A stretch of DNA of 64,000 bases from Xenophilus sp003671765 (GCA_051414805.1 CP166702.1:4030001-4094000); one strand, 5' to 3'; counted from the first letter of the stretch, positions 1-9,302 are shown. Notes: generated from the letters alone by a model not told the origin. Translations and numbers: made by a program.

Positions 1-600
1 ATGAGGGGCGCGTCCCTGCCCGAGGTCGACCTCGTCGCGGTGGGTGCCTCGGCCGGCGGCATCGATGCGCTGATGCGCCTGTTCCAGGCGCTGCCCCAGC
101 CCTGGCACCTGCCGATGGTGGCCGTGCTGCACCTGCCCGAGGGGCGCGAGAGCCGGCTGGTGGAGATCTTCGCGCGTCGGCTGCAGATGCCGGTGTGCGA
201 GGCGCAGGACAAGGCCGACGTGGCCCCCGGCACGTTGCACTTCGCGCCGCCGGGGTACCACCTGTTCGTCGAGCGCGACCGCCGCTTCTCGCTCAGCTGC
301 GAGCCGCCTGTGCTCTACTCCCGCCCTTCGATCGACCTGATGATGAGTTCCGCGGCCGATGCCTACGGGCCGCGCCTGGCCGGGATCGTGCTGACCGGCG
401 CCAACGAGGACGGCGCGCGCGGCCTGGCCGACATCGGCGCGGCGGGCGGCCTGACGGCCGTGCAGTCCCCCCAGGAGGCCGCGACACCCATGATGCCGCA
501 GGCCGCGATCGCGGCCCGTCCCCCCGACCATGTGCTTCCCCTGGCCGACCTTCGCGAACTGCTGATGCAACTGGACGCCCTGCATGCCGCCACCCACTGA
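1..600 (+). CDS. CheB-type protein-glutamate methylesterase, stand-alone catalytic domain
   Basis: This 199-residue protein is only the CheB esterase/deamidase domain, which removes methyl groups from chemoreceptor glutamates. The serine hydrolase triad is visible: Ser17 in an SAGG motif, His44 in LHLP and Asp137 in TGANEDG. There is no N-terminal receiver domain, unlike classical CheB (about 350 residues), so it is the free-standing form usually found in chemotaxis-like signalling clusters with CheR and sensor kinases. Its last 17 nt overlap the following receiver-kinase gene, implying translational coupling. The ATG is the first base of the window, so an upstream start or a domain cut by the window edge cannot be excluded. 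Confidence 0.88.
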   Translation: MRGASLPEVDLVAVGASAGGIDALMRLFQALPQPWHLPMVAVLHLPEGRESRLVEIFARRLQMPVCEAQDKADVAPGTLHFAPPGYHLFVERDRRFSLSCEPPVLYSRPSIDLMMSSAADAYGPRLAGIVLTGANEDGARGLADIGAAGGLTAVQSPQEAATPMMPQAAIAARPPDHVLPLADLRELLMQLDALHAATH

Positions 601-1771
601 CATCGAGAGCAAGCTCCTCCTGGTCGACGACCTGAAGGAGAACCTCGTCGCCCTCGACGCGCTGGTGCGCGGGCCTGGCCGGCGGGTGTTCCAGGCCGGC
701 TCCGGCGACGCGGCGCTGGCGCTGATGCTCGAGCACGAATTCGCGCTGGCGCTGGTCGACGTGCAGATGCCCGGGATGAACGGCTTCGAGCTGGCCGAGC
801 TGATGCGCGGCACCGAGCGCACGCGGCACATCCCGATCATCTTCGTGAGCGCGGCGGGCTCGGAACTCAATTACGCCTTCAAAGGCTACGAAAGCGGCGC
901 GGTCGATTTCCTGCAGAAGCCGTTGGACGCCCAGGTGGTGCGCAGCAAGGTGAACGTGTTCGTCGACCTGTTCGCCAGCCGCAAGGCGCTGAAGCAGGAG
1001 ATGGAGGCGCAGCAGGCGCTGGTGACGGAGCTGCAGGCCGCGCGGCGGGACCTGGAGCGCGCGGTGCGCATGCGCGACGATTTCATGTCGATGGTGTCGC
1101 ACGAGCTGCGCACGCCGCTGAACACGCTGTTCCTGGAGACGCAGGTGCGCAAGCTGCATCTGGCGCGCGGCAACACGCAGTCGTTCACGCCCGAGAAGCT
1201 GAGGGAGATGACCGAGCGCGACCAGCGGCAGATCCAGAGCATGGTGCGGCTGATCGACGACATGCTGGACGTAACGCGCATGCGCAGCGGCCGGCTGTCG
1301 ATGAAGCCCCAGGCCTTCGACCTGGCCGTGCTGGCGCGGCGCGTGGTGGAAGGCCTGACGCAGCAGGCCGAGGCGGCGGGCGCGAGCTTCCGGCTGGAGG
1401 CGGCGCAGGCGGTCGACGGGGTGTGGGACGAATTCCGCATCGAGCAGGTGCTGACGAACCTGCTGACCAACGCGCTGCGCTACGGCGGCGGCCACCCGGT
1501 GGACGTGCGGGTGGCCAACGCGGGCGAGGAGGCCGTGCTGAGCGTGCGCGACCGCGGCATCGGCATTGCGCCGGCCGACCAGGCGCGGATCTTCGAGCAG
1601 TTCGAGCGCACCGACTCGGGCCGCAGTCAGGCGGCTGGCGGCCTCGGGCTGGGGCTGTTCATTACGCGGCAGATCGTCGAGGCCCATGGCGGGCGGATCG
1701 AGGTGAGCAGTTCGCCGGGCGAGGGGTCGACCTTCACGGTGACTCTGCCGCGGGAGCCTGCGCCGGCCTGA
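584..1771 (+). CDS. Hybrid sensor: N-terminal receiver domain plus histidine kinase
   Basis: A 395-residue soluble signalling protein. Residues about 10-125 form a CheY-like receiver with acidic pocket Asp15/Asp16, phospho-acceptor Asp59 (LVDVQMPG) and Lys112 (LQKP). A coiled linker follows, then a HisKA domain with His173 in SMVSHELRTPL. The C-terminal HATPase has an N box (TNLLTNALRYGG), G1 (DRGIGI) and G2 (GLGLGLFI). There is no membrane segment or sensor domain, so its input probably comes through receiver phosphorylation. The ATG at 584 lies inside the cheB-like gene, and the overlap suggests that the two form one methylesterase-coupled phosphorelay. The downstream target is not in the window. 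Confidence 0.9.
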   Translation: MPPPTDIESKLLLVDDLKENLVALDALVRGPGRRVFQAGSGDAALALMLEHEFALALVDVQMPGMNGFELAELMRGTERTRHIPIIFVSAAGSELNYAFKGYESGAVDFLQKPLDAQVVRSKVNVFVDLFASRKALKQEMEAQQALVTELQAARRDLERAVRMRDDFMSMVSHELRTPLNTLFLETQVRKLHLARGNTQSFTPEKLREMTERDQRQIQSMVRLIDDMLDVTRMRSGRLSMKPQAFDLAVLARRVVEGLTQQAEAAGASFRLEAAQAVDGVWDEFRIEQVLTNLLTNALRYGGGHPVDVRVANAGEEAVLSVRDRGIGIAPADQARIFEQFERTDSGRSQAAGGLGLGLFITRQIVEAHGGRIEVSSSPGEGSTFTVTLPREPAPA

Positions 1772-2485
1772 GGACTGGTTGGTTCTGCGGGGTTCGGTGC
1801 CGTGGGCCTGAACCCGGCCGGCGGCGCCGGTGTGCGTTCTCCGGCTCAGGCTCGCGCTGACCGTCGTGCGGCACGACGGATGTGCTCGCCTGGAATCGAC
1901 GTGCTTTGGGCACTGCACGGCGCCGCGAATGGCGCCTGCGCCCGCACACCGGCACCACCGGCCTGGACGGTGGGGTGGATCGGCCGGCATGGCGCGGGCG
2001 CGTCCGGTTTGCCTGTCCACTCAGGCGCAGCGGTTCAGGGCGGTGGTCGTGGGCCTGCGGGCGCAGGCTCCATTCGCGGCGCCGTGCAGTGCCGCAGGCG
2101 CGTCGATGGACAGCGAGCACGCAGGCAGCACGACAAGCCGGTCAGCGCGAGCCTGAGCCGGAGAACGCAGGCCCGCGGCCGCCGCCAGCGACCCCGCCCG
2201 TCGTGCCGGCCGATCCGCAGCAACGCCGGAGCAGGCCCCCGTCGAGAGCCTCAATAAGCCAACAGCAAAGAAAGTAACGAACGTGACGATTTCTGCCGGA
2301 ACGCAAGCACAGCAAGCGCCACAGCCCGATCGCACCTTCCACCCGCCCCTGGAGCCGCCAAGAACTTGCCTCCGGGCAGGGCAAGCCCCACATGAGAAAA
2401 TCGCGGGTTTTCCCCGGACGCCCTTGCTCGACGGCATGGCTCCTCGCGCTCCGGCACCCCCCGCACCACAGAACAGGACACCACC
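1772..2485. other. Long non-coding interval upstream of prfB
   Basis: About 714 bases lie between the kinase stop and the prfB start with no credible gene. Open frames exist on both strands but have arginine/proline/alanine-rich translations typical of random G+C-rich DNA. The left half is dominated by the inverted repeat annotated separately. Around 2255-2285 the composition shifts to an A-rich stretch (CAGCAAAGAAAGTAACGAA) that may be the outer edge of the same repeated element. The final 150 bases presumably carry the prfB promoter and leader; I could not pick a convincing promoter. Confidence 0.6.
1833..2169. repeat. Long imperfect inverted repeat (114-bp arms, 109-bp spacer)
   Basis: The arm at 1833-1946 matches the reverse complement of 2056-2169. 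The outer 31 bases (1833-1863 against 2139-2169) are identical, as are 24 bases towards the inner end (1909-1932 against 2070-2093) and the last 13 bases of the arm. The middle of the arms has diverged. The spacer 1947-2055 is not clearly repetitive. The arms could fold into a large cruciform or RNA hairpin. There is no transposase and no clear target duplication, so this may be two opposed copies of an intergenic repeat rather than an insertion sequence. Confidence 0.85.
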
Positions 2486-3590
2486 ATGGACGCAGAACGC
2501 ATCAACCAGATCGGCACCACCCTGAGCGACCTGAGCGCACGCACGGTCGATCTCCGGAGGTATCTTTGACTTCGATGCCAAAGCCGAACGCCTGAGGACC
2601 GTCAACGCCTCGCTGGAAGACCCGGCGGTCTGGAACGACCCCAAGAAGGCCCAGGAGCTGGGCAAGGAAAAGAAGGCGCTCGACGGCGTCGTCGTCACCC
2701 TCGACAAGCTCACGCGCGACCTGGCCGACAACACCGAGCTCTACGAGATGAGCAAGGAAGAAGGCGACGAGGCCGGCCTGCAGGCCATCGCCGACGAGGT
2801 TGCCGCGCTGCAGAAGGACGTCGAGGCGCTCGAGTTCCGCCGCATGTTCAACAACCCGGCCGACCCGCTGAACGCCTTCGTCGACATCCAGGCCGGCGCT
2901 GGCGGCACCGAGGCGCAGGACTGGGCCAGCATGCTGCTGCGCCAGTACCTCAAGTACGCCGAGCGCAAGGGCTTCAGCACCACCGTCGAGGACGAATCGC
3001 CCGGCGACACGGCCGGCATCAAGAGCGCGACCATCAAGGTCGACGGTGAGTACGCCTACGGCCTGCTGCGCACCGAGACCGGCGTGCACCGCCTGGTGCG
3101 CAAGTCGCCCTTCGACTCCTCGGGCGGGCGCCACACCAGCTTCGCGTCGATCTTCGTGTATCCCGAGGTCGACGATTCGATCGAGATCGAGATCAACCCC
3201 TCGGACGTGCGCGTGGACACCTACCGCGCCAGCGGTGCCGGCGGCCAGCACATCAACAAGACCGACTCGGCCGTGCGCCTGACGCACATCCCGACCGGCA
3301 TCGTGGTGCAGTGCCAGGACGGCCGCAGCCAGCACAGCAACCGCGACGTGGCCTGGAAGCGCCTGCGCTCGCGCCTGTACGACCACGAGATGCGCAAGCG
3401 CCAGGAAGAGCAGCAGAAGCTCGAGGACAGCAAGACCGACGTCGGCTGGGGCCACCAGATCCGCAGCTACGTGCTGGACAACAGCCGCATCAAGGACCTG
3501 CGCACCAACGTCGAGATCTCGGCCACGCAGAAGGTGCTGGACGGCGACCTCGACGCCTTCATCGAGGCCTCGCTCAAGCAGGGGGTCTGA
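2486..3590 (+). CDS. prfB: Peptide chain release factor 2 (programmed +1 frameshift)
   Basis: RF2 recognises UGA and UAA stop codons in the ribosomal A site and triggers peptide release. Translation starts at 2486; 27 codons later there is an in-frame TGA at 2567-2569. A +1 shift on CTTTGAC continues in the second frame from 2568 to 3590, giving 367 residues (E. coli RF2 has 365). The stop-recognition tripeptide Ser-Pro-Phe is at 207-209 and the catalytic GGQ at 252-254 (SGAGGQHINKTDSAVR), both two residues later than in E. coli. Regulation is autogenous: low RF2 favours the shift. It is preceded by the repeat-rich interval and followed 3 nt later by a lipoprotein gene. In many proteobacteria lysS follows prfB; here it does not. 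Confidence 0.97.
2554..2570 (+). promoter_or_regulatory. RF2 programmed +1 frameshift site
   Basis: A Shine-Dalgarno-like CCGGAGG (2554-2560) lies three bases before the slippery CTT and the in-frame TGA, followed by C (CTTTGAC, 2564-2570). This is the classical arrangement, with CGGAGG replacing the AGGGGG seen in E. coli. The stimulator, the slippery Leu codon, the UGA and the poor-context C are all present, so the break in the prfB frame is functional rather than a mutation. Confidence 0.95.
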
Positions 3591-3593
3591 GGC

Positions 3594-4652
3594 GTGCGAG
3601 CCGCCCGTCGCCTGGCTGCGTGCCGGTGGCTGCCCCTGCTGGCAGCCGGCCTGCTGCTGGGCGCGTGCGGCCGCCCGGCCCCCGACGCGGACGAGGCCGG
3701 CGACGATGCGCCCCCTGCCGCCGCGGCGGCACCCTCGGTCAACACGGCGCTGTCGCCGCCGGTCCCGGCGCCGGCACTGATCCGGGTGTCCGTCACCGGC
3801 CCGGCCGCCACGCAGAAGCTGCGCACCTACATCGACTGCTTCAATGACCTGGACGACCGCACCCGCGGCAGCGTGACCCAGTACTTCCTCAGCTTCGATG
3901 CCAATGGCCTGGGCGCCGGCCGGCCCGTGCCCGTGGCGCCGTCGGCCCTCGACGCGGGCGCCCTGGTGGCGTGCAGGAAGCGCTTCGACCAGGTGGCCGC
4001 GCAAACGCCGCGCATGGAACGGATCGACGCTGCGGGCGCCGACTACATCGCGCGGCTCACGGCCCTGGCATCGCCACTGAACGACGCCGCCACCTACTAC
4101 CGCCAGCAGGACTACCGCGACGACGATTTCGCCAAGGGCCGCGTGCTGCATCCGCAGCTGCTCGCGGCTTTCCAGGCCTTCATCCGCGCCAGCCGCACGC
4201 TGGCCGACGCCGTCGAGCTCGAGGAGCAGGAGGCCCTGCCCGCCCAGCTCGCGCGCCTCGAGAAGAAGGAAGGCCGCAAGGCGGCCTACTGGAACCTCGC
4301 CATCGCCCTGGAAGCCCAGCGCGCGGTGCGGGTGATCGCCGGCGAGCGCTTCGACCCCGAGGCCGCGAAGCAGCAGCTGGACGCCTTCGAGCGCGTGGCC
4401 GCCGATGCCATGGCCTACATGGACGCGCACCCGCGCGAGCGGCCGCCGAGCTGGAACATCGTGGCCGAATACACCGATTCGCTACGCCGCGCGGGCAAGG
4501 CCCGGGTGCGGCGCGTGCGGGACGCCGCCCCCTACACCGAGGGCGAGCGCGGACTCATCGAGTCCGGCTCGGCCCGCCATGTGGCCGGCACGCCGCACCA
4601 GGTCATGCAGGCGTACAACGGGCTCGTTGGCATGGTCAACACCGCCATCTGA
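3594..4652 (+). CDS. DUF3829 (YiiG-like) family lipoprotein
   Basis: A 352-residue predicted lipoprotein. An arginine-rich N-terminus and hydrophobic segment end in a lipobox LLLGAC with the lipidated cysteine at 25. A low-complexity Ala/Pro linker (residues about 27-60) follows, then an all-alpha domain starting near KLRTYIDCFNDLDDRTR. That layout resembles the DUF3829 family, whose role is unknown. The start is a GTG 3 nt after the prfB stop, so it is probably co-transcribed with prfB. No enzymatic motif is visible. The family assignment rests on motif resemblance only. Confidence 0.7.
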   Translation: MRAARRLAACRWLPLLAAGLLLGACGRPAPDADEAGDDAPPAAAAAPSVNTALSPPVPAPALIRVSVTGPAATQKLRTYIDCFNDLDDRTRGSVTQYFLSFDANGLGAGRPVPVAPSALDAGALVACRKRFDQVAAQTPRMERIDAAGADYIARLTALASPLNDAATYYRQQDYRDDDFAKGRVLHPQLLAAFQAFIRASRTLADAVELEEQEALPAQLARLEKKEGRKAAYWNLAIALEAQRAVRVIAGERFDPEAAKQQLDAFERVAADAMAYMDAHPRERPPSWNIVAEYTDSLRRAGKARVRRVRDAAPYTEGERGLIESGSARHVAGTPHQVMQAYNGLVGMVNTAI

Positions 4653-4714
4653 AGGGCGCGCATGCCCACCCTCCCCGCCTCTTCTTCCAATCCCTTCCGG
4701 AGCACCCGAACCCG

Positions 4715-5389
4715 ATGCGCATTGAAGCCCTGATCTTCGACATGGACGGCACCATGATCGACTCCATGCCCTGGCATGCGAAGTCGTGGGTGGCCTTCGC
4801 CCGCCAGCACGGCATCGACATGGACGTGTCGGAAATCCTCGCGCGCACCACCGGCCGCACCGGCGTGGAATGCATGCGCGAGGTCTTCGGCCGGCCGCTC
4901 ACCGACGCGGAATGCGTCAAGCTCGTGCACCAAAAGGAGGTGCTCTACCGCGACCTTTTCGGCGCCCAGTTCACCGAGGTGGCCGGCTTCACCGCTTTCG
5001 CGAAGCGCGCCGCCGCGATGGGCCTGAAGATCGCCGTCGGCACCGCCGGCGACCGGCACAACATCGAATTCGCGATGTCGCGCCTGGCCATGGACCCGCT
5101 GCCGCTGGCCATCGTCGGCGGCGACGAAGGCTTCAGCGGCAAGCCGACGCCCGCCATCTTTCTCGAAGCGGCACGCCGCATCGGCGTGGCGCCGGAGCGC
5201 TGCATCGTGTTCGAGGATGCGCCCTTCGGCATCGAGGCCGCCCGCCGTGGCGGCATGCGCGCCGTGGCCGTGTGCAGCACGCACACGCCCGAAGAACTCG
5301 CCGGCCCCCACGTGATGGCGGCCGTGCGCGACTACAACGAACTCGCCCAATCGAATTTTCTGGAGACCCTCGATGTTGCTATCGCGTGA
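4715..5389 (+). CDS. HAD superfamily phosphatase (beta-phosphoglucomutase-like)
   Basis: A 224-residue haloacid dehalogenase-type hydrolase. Motif I is FDMDGT with nucleophile Asp9 and Asp11, followed by a helical cap (about residues 15-85). Motif III/IV are the Lys in GFSGKPTPAIF and the acidic FEDAPFGIEAA. Such proteins dephosphorylate small sugar phosphates or act as phosphoglucomutases; the substrate cannot be read here. The ATG at 4715 has GGAG about 12 nt upstream and begins immediately with the beta-strand leading to motif I. The 3' end overlaps pepN by 17 nt. Confidence 0.88.
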   Translation: MRIEALIFDMDGTMIDSMPWHAKSWVAFARQHGIDMDVSEILARTTGRTGVECMREVFGRPLTDAECVKLVHQKEVLYRDLFGAQFTEVAGFTAFAKRAAAMGLKIAVGTAGDRHNIEFAMSRLAMDPLPLAIVGGDEGFSGKPTPAIFLEAARRIGVAPERCIVFEDAPFGIEAARRGGMRAVAVCSTHTPEELAGPHVMAAVRDYNELAQSNFLETLDVAIA

Positions 5390-8069
5390 CGCACAAGGCC
5401 AGCCGGTCGCCATCCGCCGCGAGGACTATGCCCCGCCGGCCTGGTGGATCGACACGGTGGACCTCACCTTCGACCTCGACCCGGCCAAGACCCGCGTGCT
5501 CAACCGCATGCAGATCCGCCGCAACGCCGACCTGGCACCGCAGCCGCTGCGCCTGGACGGCGACGAGCTGAACCTGGCACGCGTGCTGGTCAACGGCCAG
5601 GGCGCCTCCTTCCGCATGGAGGGCGAGCAGCTGGTGCTCGACGGCCTGCCCGACAGCTTCGAGCTGGAGATCTTCACCACCTGCTGCCCGGTGAAGAACA
5701 CCAAGCTCATGGGCCTGTTCGTGAGCCAGGACACCTTCTTCACCCAGTGCGAGGCCGAGGGCTTCCGCCGCATCACGTACTTCCTCGACCGCCCGGACGT
5801 GATGGCCAGCTACACCGTGACGCTGCGCGCCGACAAGGCCGCCTACCCGGTGCTGCTGTCCAACGGCAACCTGGTCGAGCAGGGTGACCTGGCCGAAGGC
5901 CGGCACTTCGCGCGCTGGGTCGACCCCTTCCGCAAACCCAGTTACCTGTTCGCGCTGGTGGCCGGCAAGCTGGTGGCGCGCGAGCAGCGCGTGAAGGCGC
6001 GCAACGGCAAGGAACACCTGCTGCAGGTGTACGTGCGTGCCGGCGACCTGGACAAGACCGAGCATGCGATGAACTCGCTCATCCACTCGGTGGTGTGGGA
6101 CGAGGCCCGCTTCGGCCTGCCGCTGGACCTGGACCGCTTCATGATCGTCGCCACCAGCGACTTCAACATGGGCGCGATGGAGAACAAGGGCCTGAACATC
6201 TTCAACACGAAGTACGTTTTGGCCAGCCAGGCCACCGCCACCGACGCCGACTACGCCAACATCGAGAGCGTGGTGGGCCACGAGTACTTCCACAACTGGA
6301 CCGGCGACCGCGTGACCTGCCGTGACTGGTTCCAGCTCTCGCTCAAGGAAGGCCTCACCGTCTTTCGCGACCAGGAGTTCAGCCAGGACCTGTGCGCCGA
6401 GGCCTCGGCCCGCGCCGTCAAGCGCATCGAGGACGTGCGCGTGCTGCGCAGCGCCCAGTTCCCCGAGGACGCGGGCCCGATGGCGCACCCGGTGCGGCCC
6501 GACAGCTACATCGAGATCAGCAACTTCTACACCGTCACCATCTACGAGAAGGGGGCGGAGGTGGTGCGCATGATGCAGACCCTGGTCGGCCGCGACGGCT
6601 TCGCCAGGGGCATGACGCTGTACTTCGAGCGCCACGACGGCCAGGCCGTGACCTGCGACGACTTCGCGCAGGCGATCGCCGACGCCAATCCCGACAGCCC
6701 GCTCGCGCGCCTGCTGCCGCAGTTCAAGCGCTGGTACAGCCAGGCCGGCACGCCGCGTCTGGCCGCCCGCGGCCATTACGACGCCGCCGAGCGGCGCTAC
6801 ACGCTGAGCTTCGCCCAGAGCTGCCCGCCCACGCCCGGCCAGGCCGTGAAGGAGCCCTTCGTGCTGCCGGTGAACCTGGGCCTGGTGGCCGCCGACGGCC
6901 GCGAGCTGCCCGTGCAGCTGGCCGGCGAACCGGCCGCGGCGCCGGGCACCCGCCTGCTCGTGCTCACGCAGGCCGAGGAAAGCTTCACCTTCGAGAACCT
7001 CGACGCCGAGCCCGTGCCCTCGATCCTGCGCGGCTTCAGCGCCCCGGTGGTGCTGGACTTCGACTTTGGCGATACGCAGCTGCTCACGCTGCTGGCGCAC
7101 GACACCGACCCCTTCAACCGCTGGGAAGCGGCACAGCGCCTGGCCCTGCGCGCCGCCGTCAAGGCCATCACCGACCCCGCCTCCGTGGCCGGCGTGCCCG
7201 TGCTGAGCGAGGCCTTCGTGGCCGCCATGCGCGAGGTGCTGCGCCATCCCCAGCTCGACGCCGCCTTCAAGGAACTGGTGCTCACGCTGCCCTCGGAGGG
7301 CTACATCGCCGAGCAGCTCGAGGTGGTCGACCCGCAGCGCGTGCACGCCGTGCGCGAAGCCATGCGCACCCAGCTCGCCACCGCCCTGGCCGCCGACTGG
7401 GCCTGGGCCTACGAGGAGCACCGCGACACCGGCGCCTACACGCCCGACCCCACGTCGTCGGGCCGCCGCGCGCTCGCCGGCATGGCCCTTCTGCACCTGT
7501 GCATCGCGGCCCGCGAGTCGGGCGACACGGTGTGGCCGGGCAAGACGCTGCAGCGCTTCAAGGACGCGGGCAACATGACCGACCGCTTCAACGCGCTCAC
7601 GGCGCTGGTCGTGTCGGGCCAGGCCCTGGCGGCGCAGGCGCTGGCACGCTTCCACGCCATGTTCAAGGACGAGGCGCTGGTCATCGACAAGTGGTTCGCG
7701 CTGCAGGCGAGCGCACCCGACCGCGGCGGCGACGTGCTGCCGCTGGTGCGCCAGCTCATGAAGCACCCGGACTTCTCGATGAAGAACCCGAACCGCGCGC
7801 GCTCGGTGATCTTCAGCTACTGCAGCGGCAACCCCGGCGCCTTCCACCGCCTCGATGCAGCCGGCTACGTGTGGTGGAGCGAGCGCGTAATCGAGCTCGA
7901 CGCCATCAACCCGCAGGTGGCTGCCCGCCTGGCGCGCGCCATGGACCGCTGGAACAAGCTGGCCGAGCCCTACCGCAGCGCCGCGCGCGAGGCCATCGCC
8001 CGCGTGGCGGCCAAGCCCGACCTGAGCAAAGACACGCACGAAGTCGTCATGCGAGCCTTATCGAACTAG
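5373..8069 (+). CDS. pepN: Aminopeptidase N (M1 family zinc metallopeptidase)
   Basis: An 898-residue cytoplasmic aminopeptidase, close to the E. coli PepN length (870), that releases N-terminal residues from peptides. The substrate-anchoring GAMEN is at 267-271. Zinc ligands are in HEYFH (303-307) with the third ligand Glu326 in LKEGLTVFRDQEF, the exact 18-residue spacing of the M1 family. The C-terminal DUF3458-type helical part fills the remainder. The ATG follows a TGGAGA ribosome-binding site and lies within the end of the HAD gene, so the two are coupled. Confidence 0.96.
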   Translation: MLLSRDAQGQPVAIRREDYAPPAWWIDTVDLTFDLDPAKTRVLNRMQIRRNADLAPQPLRLDGDELNLARVLVNGQGASFRMEGEQLVLDGLPDSFELEIFTTCCPVKNTKLMGLFVSQDTFFTQCEAEGFRRITYFLDRPDVMASYTVTLRADKAAYPVLLSNGNLVEQGDLAEGRHFARWVDPFRKPSYLFALVAGKLVAREQRVKARNGKEHLLQVYVRAGDLDKTEHAMNSLIHSVVWDEARFGLPLDLDRFMIVATSDFNMGAMENKGLNIFNTKYVLASQATATDADYANIESVVGHEYFHNWTGDRVTCRDWFQLSLKEGLTVFRDQEFSQDLCAEASARAVKRIEDVRVLRSAQFPEDAGPMAHPVRPDSYIEISNFYTVTIYEKGAEVVRMMQTLVGRDGFARGMTLYFERHDGQAVTCDDFAQAIADANPDSPLARLLPQFKRWYSQAGTPRLAARGHYDAAERRYTLSFAQSCPPTPGQAVKEPFVLPVNLGLVAADGRELPVQLAGEPAAAPGTRLLVLTQAEESFTFENLDAEPVPSILRGFSAPVVLDFDFGDTQLLTLLAHDTDPFNRWEAAQRLALRAAVKAITDPASVAGVPVLSEAFVAAMREVLRHPQLDAAFKELVLTLPSEGYIAEQLEVVDPQRVHAVREAMRTQLATALAADWAWAYEEHRDTGAYTPDPTSSGRRALAGMALLHLCIAARESGDTVWPGKTLQRFKDAGNMTDRFNALTALVVSGQALAAQALARFHAMFKDEALVIDKWFALQASAPDRGGDVLPLVRQLMKHPDFSMKNPNRARSVIFSYCSGNPGAFHRLDAAGYVWWSERVIELDAINPQVAARLARAMDRWNKLAEPYRSAAREAIARVAAKPDLSKDTHEVVMRALSN

Positions 8070-8188
8070 CAACCCCCAAGCCGCTTGCGAGGAGGCCGCC
8101 GCCAGAAGCGTCGACCGTTCGGGCTGTCCAAGCCTGCGCCTGCAGGCTTGGAGCCGCACCCCTCACCCCCCTTCTGCTCCGCGAAGGG

Positions 8189-8232
8189 GGCGCACCCGGT
8201 GGCCCGGCAAAGCCGGTTCCACGGGTGCCCTG
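8189..8232 (+). repeat. Dispersed 44-bp intergenic repeat, copy 1
   Basis: This segment of the pepN-fbp spacer matches 38015-38058 (opposite strand) at 38 of 44 bases; conserved pieces are GGCCCGGCA, GCCGGTTCC and CGGGTGCCCTG. Just upstream (8073-8086) the spacer carries CCCCCAAGCCGCTT, which also occurs at 63961-63974. The intervening 8100-8188 is C-rich and contains a GCCTGCGCCTGCAGGC hairpin. No gene is evident in the 200-bp spacer. Confidence 0.8.
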
Positions 8233-8269
8233 AAAGAACATCCAAATTCCTGACCTCCGGAGGCCGCCC

Positions 8270-9277
8270 ATGGCGCAGAAAGTTTCCCTCACCCGCTACC
8301 TCGTCGAGCAGCAACGCGTCGACGGGTCCATCCCGGCGCAGCTGCGCCTTCTGCTCGAGGTGGTGGCCCGTGCCTGCAAAAGCATCAGCATGGCCGTCAA
8401 CAAGGGCGCGCTCGGCGGCGTGCTCGGCAGTGCCGAGAGCGAGAACGTGCAGGGCGAAGTCCAGAAGAAGCTGGACATCATCTCCAACGAAGTGCTGATC
8501 GAGGCCAACGAATGGGGTGGCCACCTGGCGGCCATGGCCAGCGAGGAGATGGACAGCATCCACCTGGTGCCCAGCCGCTACCCGCAGGGCGAGTACCTGC
8601 TGCTGTTCGACCCGCTCGACGGCTCCAGCAACATCGACGTCAACGTGAGCATCGGCACCATCTTCAGCGTGCTGAAGAAACCCGACGACCACCCCGGCGT
8701 GCAGGAGGCCGACTTCCTCCAGGCCGGCGCCAAGCAGGTGGCGGCGGGCTACTGCGTCTACGGCCCGTCGACGACGCTGGTGCTCACCGTGGGCGACGGC
8801 GTGGCGATGTTCACGCTCGACCGCGAGCAGGGCAGCTTCGTGCTCACGCAAGAAAACGTGCAGATCCCGGCCGACACCAAGGAATTCGCCATCAACATGA
8901 GCAACATGCGGCACTGGGACGCCCCGGTGAAGCGCTATGTGGACGAATGCCTGGCCGGCAAGGAAGGCCCGCGCGGCAAGGACTTCAACATGCGCTGGAT
9001 CGCCAGCATGGTCGCCGACGTGCACCGCATCCTCACCCGCGGCGGCATCTTCATGTACCCCTGGGACAAGCGCGAGCCCGAGAAGGCCGGCAAGCTGCGC
9101 CTGATGTACGAGGCCAATCCCATGGCCTGGCTGGTCGAGCAGGCCGGCGGCGCCGCCACCAACGGCCGGCAGCGCATCCTCGACCTGCAGCCCACCAAGC
9201 TGCACGAGCGCGTGGCCGTGTTCCTGGGCTCGAAGAACGAGGTCGAGCGCGTGACCGAGTACCACACCGGCGCCTGA
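8270..9277 (+). CDS. fbp: Fructose-1,6-bisphosphatase, class I
   Basis: A 335-residue enzyme that hydrolyses fructose 1,6-bisphosphate to fructose 6-phosphate in gluconeogenesis and the Calvin cycle. The metal-binding signature FDPLDGSSNIDVN is near residues 112-124, and the C-terminal NPMAWLVEQAGGAATNGR carries the substrate-binding region typical of the FBPase I family. The length is as expected. The start ATG has an ideal GGAGG six bases upstream (8259-8263). It stands alone behind a repeat-bearing spacer and just ahead of the tRNA-Thr gene. Confidence 0.97.
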   Translation: MAQKVSLTRYLVEQQRVDGSIPAQLRLLLEVVARACKSISMAVNKGALGGVLGSAESENVQGEVQKKLDIISNEVLIEANEWGGHLAAMASEEMDSIHLVPSRYPQGEYLLLFDPLDGSSNIDVNVSIGTIFSVLKKPDDHPGVQEADFLQAGAKQVAAGYCVYGPSTTLVLTVGDGVAMFTLDREQGSFVLTQENVQIPADTKEFAINMSNMRHWDAPVKRYVDECLAGKEGPRGKDFNMRWIASMVADVHRILTRGGIFMYPWDKREPEKAGKLRLMYEANPMAWLVEQAGGAATNGRQRILDLQPTKLHERVAVFLGSKNEVERVTEYHTGA

Positions 9278-9302
9278 CGGATACGCTATACTCGCAGGCT
9301 TA

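Noticed and set aside
293..2020. 575-codon minus-strand frame over the kinase and the inverted repeat
   Set aside because: Arg/Pro/His-rich translation, no start signal and it is antisense to two clear signalling genes.
5379..8039. 886-codon minus-strand open frame opposite pepN
   Set aside because: Its translation is His/Ala/Arg/Gln-rich without domains; it exists only because of codon-position G+C bias in pepN.
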